This document shows positions 6,013 to 11,505 of a DNA stretch of 11,505 bases, piece after piece. The notes under the pieces were generated by a model. It was not told where the DNA came from and searched no databases. It saw only the letters and a list, made by a program, of their open reading frames with translations. The stretch lies in assembly GCA_025357995.1 (NCBI GenBank), contig JANYLF010000310.1:1-11505 (forward strand), written 5' to 3'. Positions within the stretch are counted from its first letter, which is position 1. Each line of letters begins with the position of its first letter. The translations under genes were made by a program, and so were the position numbers. Source of the DNA: Acidimicrobiia bacterium. Its GTDB lineage: Bacteria > Actinomycetota > Acidimicrobiia > IMCC26256 > JAENVU01.

Positions 6013-6018
6013 ATGCTA
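6013..6018 (-). promoter_or_regulatory. Probable -10 element for a leaderless pdxS transcript
   Basis: On the minus strand TAGCAT fits TANNNT and ends 7 nt before the pdxS ATG. The 46-bp gap after the upstream lipoprotein gene has no good ribosome binding site, which supports initiation at the ATG itself. No -35 box is convincing. Confidence 0.45.
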
Positions 6019-6051
6019 CCGGCCGCCCTCCGCCGCAGCGGATCGGATTGC

Positions 6052-7098
6052 TCAGGGCTTGGCGGGCTTGGACGACGAGGTGGTCGCCGGTAAGGGTACC
6101 GGAACCACGTCGATGGAGTACGTCGTGTTCGGAAGCTCGACCCAGGTCTGACCCGGTGTGAGCAGGATCGGCTTGCCATCGGCGCCGATGAGCGCGATGC
6201 GATCGGTCTTGGCCGCGCGGACCCAGGCGCCGTCGATCTCGCGACCGTTCGTAAAGACCTTCGCCGGGCCTCGGCCGACCAGCTGCGCTTCGGCGCCGAT
6301 AACGCCGACACCGCCCGCGTAGACCACCGACAAAACGACGACGTTCTGCGGCGCGATCTGCTTTCCTGACTTCACCACGAACGGGCCCGCGTTCGTGGAA
6401 CGCAGCCACACGCCGTTCCCTGGCTCCCAGGTATACGTCGGCGCCCACTGGCCCGCGAACCCGAGATGCACGGAGACCACTCGCACGCCCGGCGTCACCG
6501 CGCTGGGTTTGGCGTAGTCGAACACCGGCGGTGGCGGCGCGGGCACACCACCGAGCGTGAAGAGTTGCGCGGGGTGCGCGTACAAGTTATGTGGCGGTTT
6601 GCGCGACGAGTCGCGGAACATCGCGCTCCCCGCGGCGCTCTCGTCGACGCGTTTCACCGGCGCGAGTGAGATGGCATCGACCGCGTACTTGGCCCCGCCG
6701 GAATAGGCGAAGATCCCGCCGTACGGCCACACGATGAGCGGGTCGGTGCGGCGTACCGAGCGGACCGGGCCCACGACGTCGGGGGTTTGCGACTGGAACA
6801 TCGCCAGGAATCGGGTGGCCTCGCCCTCGACGACCTCGTCCCACACGATGTCGGCCTGGTCGATGCCCGTCTGCGGCCGGGAGATGTAGGTGTCGTTGTC
6901 GATCTTGATCGAGACAAGTGATCGCGTTTGCGCGATGCCGGTGGGGTCGGCCAATCCGGTGAGTGGCGCGACCGGCGGTGGCTTCGTGGTGGTTGTCGTG
7001 ACCTTTGCCACCGCCTTTGGCTTCGCCGCGGACGACCCGCTGCTGCATGCCGCGAGCGCGACTGCGCCAACGACGCCGATCGCGACCATCCGTTTCAC
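6052..7098 (-). CDS. DUF3048 (YerB-like) lipoprotein
   Basis: Predicted membrane-anchored lipoprotein of 348 residues. A short signal peptide ends in the lipobox LAAC with C18, followed by a Ser/Lys/Thr/Pro-rich linker (19-44) that would span the cell wall. The rest resembles the DUF3048/YerB domain: 'RSLVSIKIDNDTYISRPQTG', 'ADIVWDEVVEGEATRFLAMF' and 'GPVRSVRRTD' are its recognisable blocks. The molecular role is unknown. The GTG start overlaps the htpX TGA (GTGA) and has GGAGG 4 nt upstream, so the two genes are translationally coupled. The C-terminus ends in another Ser/Lys/Pro tail. Confidence 0.88.
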   Translation of the reverse strand: MKRMVAIGVVGAVALAACSSGSSAAKPKAVAKVTTTTTKPPPVAPLTGLADPTGIAQTRSLVSIKIDNDTYISRPQTGIDQADIVWDEVVEGEATRFLAMFQSQTPDVVGPVRSVRRTDPLIVWPYGGIFAYSGGAKYAVDAISLAPVKRVDESAAGSAMFRDSSRKPPHNLYAHPAQLFTLGGVPAPPPPVFDYAKPSAVTPGVRVVSVHLGFAGQWAPTYTWEPGNGVWLRSTNAGPFVVKSGKQIAPQNVVVLSVVYAGGVGVIGAEAQLVGRGPAKVFTNGREIDGAWVRAAKTDRIALIGADGKPILLTPGQTWVELPNTTYSIDVVPVPLPATTSSSKPAKP

Positions 7099-8027
7099 AT
7101 TGCCTCCAGTGCTGCGATCCGATCCGCGAGGGGCGGGTGGGTGTCGAACTTGCGGTTCAGCCAGCTGCCCTTGGTCGTGGTGCCGTCAGGGTTGGTCTTG
7201 TCTTCGCGCTCGAGCGGGCTCTCGATCCACAGCTGCGCGGTCGCGCGCGTCGCGTGATGCACGACGGCCTGATCGTCTTGCAACTTCTTCAGCGCCGAGA
7301 TCAGACCTGGCGGGTACCGCGTGAGTTGCACTCCCGAGACGTCGGCCAACAACTCGCGGCGACGGCTCATCGCGAACTGCATCAACTGCGCCGCGAACGG
7401 GGCAAGGATCAGCAGCGCAAAGGCGAGGACGAACAGGATCAGGCCGAGTCCCCCGCTGTCGTTGTTGTCGCGCCGATCCGATCTCCCGCCAAACCACATG
7501 AATCGCATTCCGAGGTCGGCCATGAGTGCGACCGCGCCGACCGCGGTGACCGCGATCGTCGAGACCAGGATGTCGTAGTTGCGCACGTGACTGAGCTCGT
7601 GTGCGAGCACGCCCTCGAGCTCGACGCGGTTCATGATCGCCAACAGTCCAGTCGTCACGGCAAGCGCCGCATGCTTGGGGTTGCGACCGGTGGCAAACGC
7701 GTTGGGTGCCGGATCGTCGACCACATACAGGCGCGGCTTGGGCAGGCCCGCGGCGATGCACAAGCCTTCGACGAGGTTGTGGTAGCGGGCGTACTCCGGA
7801 CCGTCGGCCGGCTTCGCGCGGCTCGCCGCCAGCGCGATCTTGTCCGAGGCGAAGTACGACGTCCACGCCATCGCGATGGCGATCACGATCGCGATTGGCA
7901 CGATGGCGACGCCGGCCTTGAAGATCACGCCCAAGGCCACGGCCACCGCCGCGATGAGCAGCACGAAGGCTGCGAGCATCACGAAGGTGCGCCGCTTGTT
8001 GCGCGCGATCTGTTCGTACATTCCCAC
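7095..8027 (-). CDS. htpX: HtpX-like M48 zinc metalloprotease
   Basis: Membrane-bound zinc endopeptidase of 310 residues that takes part in quality control of membrane proteins. Two hydrophobic helices lie near the N-terminus (about 16-36 and 41-58), then the catalytic H143-E-L-S-H147 motif. Two more helices follow (about 152-172 and 195-216), and the third zinc ligand E225 sits in 'SRRRELLAD'. 'DDPAPNAFATGRNPKHAALA' is the usual M48B block before the active site. The GTG at 8027 is favoured by a GGAGAG motif 11 nt upstream; ATG 8021, two codons inside, is the alternative. lemA lies 27 bp upstream, a pairing seen in many bacteria, and the lipoprotein gene overlaps downstream. Confidence 0.95.
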   Translation of the reverse strand: MGMYEQIARNKRRTFVMLAAFVLLIAAVAVALGVIFKAGVAIVPIAIVIAIAMAWTSYFASDKIALAASRAKPADGPEYARYHNLVEGLCIAAGLPKPRLYVVDDPAPNAFATGRNPKHAALAVTTGLLAIMNRVELEGVLAHELSHVRNYDILVSTIAVTAVGAVALMADLGMRFMWFGGRSDRRDNNDSGGLGLILFVLAFALLILAPFAAQLMQFAMSRRRELLADVSGVQLTRYPPGLISALKKLQDDQAVVHHATRATAQLWIESPLEREDKTNPDGTTTKGSWLNRKFDTHPPLADRIAALEAM

Positions 8028-8054
8028 GGGTGCTACTGCTCTCCGGCGAGACGC

Positions 8055-8612
8055 CTAGAACTGGACGCTGACCGGACCCTGCTCGGTCGCATCGCCCTCA
8101 AAGTATTCACGAGGTGTGAAGTTGAACATTCCCGCCAGCACGTTGGCCGGGAACGCCTGGATCTTGTTGTTGTAGCCCAAGACCGAGTCGTTGTAGAACT
8201 GGCGCGAATACGCGATCTTGTCTTCGGTGGAGGTCAGCTCTTCCTGCAGGGACAGGAAGTTCTGGTTCGCCTTGAGGTCCGGGTAGGCCTCCGCAACTGC
8301 GAACAGGCTCTTCAAGGTGCCGCTCAGCGCGTTCTCCGCCTGGGCCTGCGCCTGGGGAGTCCCACTCGTCGCGCTGATGGCGTTCGCGCGGGCTTGCGTG
8401 ACCGCTTCGAACACACCCTTCTCGTGTGCCGCGTAGCCCTTGACCGTCTCGACCAGGTTCGGGATGAGGTCGTGACGACGCTTGAGCTGTACTGCGATTT
8501 GGGAAAACGCGTTGTCGATGCGGTTGCGGGTCCGGACCAGTCCGTTGTACGTGACGACCACGAACAGGACCGCGAGGACAACCACCACCGCGATGATGAT
8601 TCCGATGATCAT
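8055..8612 (-). CDS. lemA: LemA family protein
   Basis: Small membrane-anchored protein of 185 residues. One N-terminal transmembrane helix (about 2-22) with a very short outside or leader end is followed by a helical domain. 'YNGLVRTRNRIDNAFSQIAVQLKRRHDLIPNLVETVKGYA' is the diagnostic LemA block, and 'FPANVLAGMFNFTPREYFE' is the usual C-terminal one. Its biochemical role is not settled. Its frequent linkage to HtpX-type proteases suggests a shared membrane function, as here. The ATG has a good ribosome binding site (GAGGAG, 5 nt upstream). The 90-bp gap before it suggests a separate promoter. Confidence 0.95.
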   Translation of the reverse strand: MIIGIIIAVVVVLAVLFVVVTYNGLVRTRNRIDNAFSQIAVQLKRRHDLIPNLVETVKGYAAHEKGVFEAVTQARANAISATSGTPQAQAQAENALSGTLKSLFAVAEAYPDLKANQNFLSLQEELTSTEDKIAYSRQFYNDSVLGYNNKIQAFPANVLAGMFNFTPREYFEGDATEQGPVSVQF

Positions 8613-8643
8613 GAATGCTCCTCAGGGGGCGATCTCGTCGTTC

Positions 8644-8649
8644 ATCGTA
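8644..8649 (-). promoter_or_regulatory. Possible -10 element upstream of lemA
   Basis: TACGAT on the minus strand fits TANNNT, inside the only sizeable gap (8613-8702) of the minus-strand run. It would give a 5' leader of about 25 nt that includes the GAGGAG site. No matching -35 is evident, so this is tentative. Confidence 0.25.
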
Positions 8650-8658
8650 GGTCCGACA

Positions 8659-8673
8659 CCCTGCTCGGCAGGG
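8659..8673 (-). terminator. Small hairpin after pimA
   Basis: CCCTGC and GCAGGG pair perfectly (6 bp) around the loop CGA, about 30 bases after the pimA stop. No T-tract follows, so intrinsic termination is doubtful; it may only attenuate transcription between pimA and lemA. Confidence 0.3.
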
Positions 8674-8702
8674 ATCATGTCCTTAGCAAGCCCTCGTTTC
8701 CC

Positions 8703-9791
8703 TCAGGGTTCTCGCGTCGAGGAGATCGCCTGTTCGTAGACACCTACGTACCGCTGGGCCAAGCGGGCGAGGGAGAAGTCGAGCACATGGGCCGATGCGG
8801 CTTCTTCGAGGCGGGCGCGCAGATCGTCGGCATCGAGCAGCCGACGCAGCGCGAGACGCAGCGCATGGGGATCGTCCGGGGCGACCATAAGCGCGTTGAC
8901 CTCGTGGCGGGCCACGTTCCCGTAGCCGGGAATGTCCGACGCGAGCACCGCCGTGCCCGCCGCCATTGCTTCGAGCAACACGATGCCGAACGACTCCTGT
9001 CCGAGCGCGGGTGCGCAGAACACCGTCGCCCCCTTGAGTCGCGCCAGCTTCTCCGGCTCGGAGATCCGGCCCAGCCATTCCACTTCGGGGGTACCTCGGG
9101 CGCGGAGCGAGTCCGTTTCCGGGCCGTCGGACGCCACCCAGAGCGTGGCATCCCGGTCGATTCCGGTCCACGCGTCGAGCAGGACGCCGAGACCCTTGCG
9201 CGGTTCGTGGCGGCCGACGAAGAGCACGGCCGGTTTGGACCTGACCGTCGGCTCCACCTTCGCGTAGGCGTCGACATCGACACCGTTGGGCAACACGAGA
9301 TACGAACCACCGAGCGCCTCCTCGGCCATCGCGCGCGCGTCGGGGCTCACCGCGACACGGACCGCGAGCCGCCGCGCGGCACTCACTGCGATCTTGCGCA
9401 ACGCCTTGTACGCGGGGTTGCCCGCCTCTCCGGCCGCGTGGAACGTACCGACTTTCGGGATCTCACTGCCCAGGAGTGCCGCGCTGGTCGGGCCCGGAAC
9501 GAGCGGTTCGTGCAGATGCAACACGTCGGGTTCGAAGACACGCAGCGCCTCCAACGTGCGCTCGGACGCGATGGACTGTTCCTCCGCCACCGGCGACACC
9601 GATCCATTTGTGGAAAAGCCCACGCTGGATCCGACCGTCGTGATCCCCGGTTCCGGCGGCGGACCGTCGGTAGGTCCGATCACCCGGGCGTCGATACCGA
9701 TTGCGCGCAATGCACGCGCGAGCCCGAGTACTTGACCCTGGACCCCGCCGGGAACCGACAGCGAATACGGCGACAGCAGCGAGACGCGCAT
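8703..9791 (-). CDS. pimA: Phosphatidylinositol alpha-mannosyltransferase (PimA-like, GT4)
   Basis: GDP-mannose-dependent glycosyltransferase of 362 residues, expected to add the first mannose to phosphatidyl-myo-inositol on the inner face of the membrane. It has the GT-B fold with the N-terminal glycine loop 'PGGVQGQV' (14-21), 'LHLHEPLVPG' (91-100), H118 in 'TFHAAGEAG' (the position of the key His118 of mycobacterial PimA), 'GRHEPRKG' with R194 and K199, and the EX7E motif E266-E274 ('ESFGIVLLE'). The ATG overlaps the acyltransferase stop by one base (TGATG). Its neighbours, a PIP-synthase-like gene and a PatA-like acyltransferase, are the same as around mycobacterial pimA and support the specific call over a generic GT4. 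Confidence 0.9.
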   Translation of the reverse strand: MRVSLLSPYSLSVPGGVQGQVLGLARALRAIGIDARVIGPTDGPPPEPGITTVGSSVGFSTNGSVSPVAEEQSIASERTLEALRVFEPDVLHLHEPLVPGPTSAALLGSEIPKVGTFHAAGEAGNPAYKALRKIAVSAARRLAVRVAVSPDARAMAEEALGGSYLVLPNGVDVDAYAKVEPTVRSKPAVLFVGRHEPRKGLGVLLDAWTGIDRDATLWVASDGPETDSLRARGTPEVEWLGRISEPEKLARLKGATVFCAPALGQESFGIVLLEAMAAGTAVLASDIPGYGNVARHEVNALMVAPDDPHALRLALRRLLDADDLRARLEEAASAHVLDFSLARLAQRYVGVYEQAISSTREP

Positions 9792-10732
9792 CAGGAACTC
9801 GGCGCGGCGTTGTTCGCAGTGGCGGCGGTCGATGTAGCACCACGAGGCTCGTCATGATCGCTGGGCCAGTTGGGTTGCATGACGTGCCACTGTTCCGGCG
9901 CCATCCGCACGAGCTCCTCGAACTTCCGCGCGAGATCTTGGGTCACGCGGGTCACGTCTTCACGCAGACGACCCTTGCGCTCGATCGGGAGCGGTGGCTC
10001 GATCTTCACGAAATGATGACCGTGCGGCCGGAAGTACACCGCGGCCGGTAACAGTGTGGCACCGGCGCGCAGGGCAAGGGTGGCCGGGCCCGCGGGCAGC
10101 GTCGTCTGCTCATCGAAGAACTCAACGGGCACGCCGTCGCCCGCGAGATCGCGATCGCTGAGCAGGCATACGACACGGTTCTCGCGCAGCGCCCGCAGCA
10201 CTCCGGACGCGGCCTCGGGACCGAGCGGGATGACCTCCATGCCGATGGCGCGGCGCACATCGGCGAACCATTCGAAGAGCTCGGGCGGCTCGACCGCCTC
10301 GACCACGACCGTGGGCGCAACTCCCCGACCGGCCAACCAGGCGGCGGCGAAATCGAAACCGCCGAGGTGCGGCAACGCCAGGATCACGCCCTTGCCGTGT
10401 GCGAGTCCGTCGGTGATGTGTCCGAACCCGACCGAGGTGACGCGATCCTCCACCGAGCCGCGCGCATCGGTCGGCAGCCGGAACAGCTCCAACCAGTATC
10501 GACCGTACGAGGCAAAGGTGTCGGAGACGGCACGTTCGAGCGCGAGTCCGTCGAGTGCACCGTCGGTGGCGCGTTGCAGATTCCGTCTCACAATCCGCCG
10601 CCGTCCCGAAAGGAGCGGAGCCATGGCCACCGCGCGACCCGTCGCCTCGGCGATGGGGGTCGCGATCACGGGCGGGAGCGCGTTCGCGAGCGCCGAGCCG
10701 AGCCGATACGCGACGTAGGACGCCGACGGCAT
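9791..10732 (-). CDS. patA: PIM-type acyltransferase (PatA-like, LPLAT/HtrB family)
   Basis: Predicted acyltransferase of 313 residues that would move a fatty acyl chain from acyl-CoA to phosphatidylinositol mannoside at the membrane. The LPLAT motif HX4D is present as H122-LGGF-D127 ('LALPHLGGFDFA'), and later blocks 'GMEVIPLG', 'CLLSDRDLAGDGVPVEFF' and 'LPAGPATLALRAGATLLPAAVY' match the lipid A acyltransferase-like fold. 'QWHVMQPNWPSD' near the C-terminus is also typical. ATG 10732 is chosen; a TTG two codons upstream (10738) is possible, and neither has a strong ribosome binding site. The gene lies 9 bp after the pgsA-type gene and overlaps pimA. The lipid substrate is inferred from context. 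Confidence 0.87.
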   Translation of the reverse strand: MPSASYVAYRLGSALANALPPVIATPIAEATGRAVAMAPLLSGRRRIVRRNLQRATDGALDGLALERAVSDTFASYGRYWLELFRLPTDARGSVEDRVTSVGFGHITDGLAHGKGVILALPHLGGFDFAAAWLAGRGVAPTVVVEAVEPPELFEWFADVRRAIGMEVIPLGPEAASGVLRALRENRVVCLLSDRDLAGDGVPVEFFDEQTTLPAGPATLALRAGATLLPAAVYFRPHGHHFVKIEPPLPIERKGRLREDVTRVTQDLARKFEELVRMAPEQWHVMQPNWPSDHDEPRGATSTAATANNAAPSS

Positions 10733-10741
10733 CGCCAACGG

Positions 10742-11467
10742 TCAGGGACGACTTCGGCGCGGGACGCGCACCGCGCGTCGACCCGCCGGTCGTTCCACCG
10801 CGCGCCAACGACGCTGGTTCGGGACCGGTTCACCGTCGGCGCCGGTCATCCGACGATGGCGGCCGCCGAGGAGCGACGAACGCGCGGGAAGATCATCCGA
10901 TGCTTGGCGCCACACTTTGACGAATCGTTGGATCGACGTGACCGCCATGAGCACGACCATGATCCACAGGACCGGCACGAGCACGTCGAAGACGAGACCG
11001 ACCCCAAGGATCACCATGCGTTCGGCCCGCTCCATCAAACCACCGCGCGCGTCGTACCCGAGCCCTTCCGCCTTCGCGCGTTCGTAGGAAATCAGCATCG
11101 CGAGCGCGGCGGCGGCGAACGCCAACACCGGCAAACGACCACTGGTGCGTCCGAGGTACCACGCGACTCCGCCGAAGACCACCGCGTCGGACGCACGGTC
11201 CATCACGGAATCGAAGAACGCACCGCGAGGCGAAGCCCGACCCGATGTGCGCGCGACGGAACCGTCGAGCAGATCGACGAGACCACTCACGCTCAGGCCG
11301 AGTACCGCCCACAGCAGGTGACCGGACGCGATCAGGAGTGCAGTGCCCACCGAGCACACGAGCCCGAACAACGTGAGGGCATCGGGACCGATGCCGGCAC
11401 GTTGTAGTCCCCGACCGATCGGGGTGAGTCCACGCGAGACAGTGGCGCGGAGACGGCCGTCGAGCAT
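10742..11467 (-). CDS. pgsA: CDP-alcohol phosphatidyltransferase (phosphatidylinositol-phosphate synthase-like)
   Basis: Integral membrane enzyme of 241 residues that would join CDP-diacylglycerol to inositol 1-phosphate, the first step to phosphatidylinositol. The family signature is complete: D65-x2-D68-G-x2-A-R-x8-G82-x3-D86-x3-D90, which binds the metal ions. 'SYERAKAEGLGYDARGGLM' and 'ERAERMVILG' match the region typical of mycobacterial PgsA1. Several hydrophobic helices are visible (about 30-48, 50-64, 92-104, 112-128 and 155-180). The ATG at 11467 is favoured over the GTG at 11479 because GAGGGAG lies 11 nt before the ATG but abuts the GTG. The last 50 or so residues are an Arg-rich tail not typical of the family. 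The acyltransferase follows after 9 bp. Confidence 0.88.
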   Translation of the reverse strand: MLDGRLRATVSRGLTPIGRGLQRAGIGPDALTLFGLVCSVGTALLIASGHLLWAVLGLSVSGLVDLLDGSVARTSGRASPRGAFFDSVMDRASDAVVFGGVAWYLGRTSGRLPVLAFAAAALAMLISYERAKAEGLGYDARGGLMERAERMVILGVGLVFDVLVPVLWIMVVLMAVTSIQRFVKVWRQASDDLPARSSLLGGRHRRMTGADGEPVPNQRRWRAVERPAGRRAVRVPRRSRP

Positions 11468-11505
11468 GTGCGTTCGCACTCCCTCGGGTGGTGGTGGCGG
11501 CGAGG

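Noticed and set aside
7005..9857. A 950-codon open frame on the + strand opposite pimA, lemA and htpX.
   Set aside because: It is antisense to three well-recognised genes. The translation is rich in Arg, His and Gln with no domain, as expected from the mirror of GC-rich coding DNA.

Overview
The window looks like chromosomal DNA from a high-GC Gram-positive bacterium of the phylum Actinomycetota. The right-hand gene order (phosphatidylinositol-phosphate synthase, PIM-type acyltransferase, PimA-type mannosyltransferase, then pdxS, pdxT and yebC) is the arrangement known around pgsA1-pimA-snzP in mycobacteria. GC-rich third codon positions, GTG starts and probable leaderless promoters fit this too. 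An acidimicrobial-type lineage is possible but is only inference.

Layout. Positions 1-1348 are gene-poor: a doubtful open frame at the left edge, a 27-codon remnant-like ORF (251-334), an unrecognised 157-residue protein with a Cys/His/Asp pattern (545-1018), a tiny Lys/Arg-rich ORF (1125-1244) and a perfect hairpin (1260-1277). A GNAT acetyltransferase (1349-1981, minus) is divergent from an APH-family phosphotransferase (2026-2823, plus). The phosphotransferase converges with the end of a long minus-strand gene run. In transcription order (right to left) that run is pgsA-type synthase, acyltransferase, pimA, then after a 90-bp gap lemA, htpX and a YerB-like lipoprotein, then pdxS, pdxT, yebC and two tandem peroxiredoxins. 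Most junctions overlap, abut or have short gaps; internal promoters are likely before lemA and pdxS.

Main discovery. The last gene of the run (2829-3293) has been cut in two by an in-frame TGA. The TGA falls exactly where the neighbouring paralogue (3294-3755) has its peroxidatic cysteine, and homology continues without a frameshift on both sides. Starting 26 nt after the UGA is the loop of a perfect 6-bp hairpin with a G in loop position 2, which matches the bacterial SECIS pattern. The paralogue keeps the 5' arm of this hairpin but not the 3' arm. I read the gene as a peroxiredoxin selenoprotein with selenocysteine at residue 49. It has no cysteine at all and an arginine where the paralogue has its resolving cysteine, so it would act as a 1-Sec enzyme. 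UGA is an ordinary stop for several other genes here, so general recoding does not explain it.

How the genes fit together. pgsA, the acyltransferase and pimA would build phosphatidylinositol and acylated mannosides in the membrane. lemA and htpX form a familiar membrane-quality-control pair. pdxS and pdxT make pyridoxal 5'-phosphate. yebC encodes a translation or transcription factor, and the two peroxiredoxins remove peroxides. No selenocysteine machinery lies in the window.
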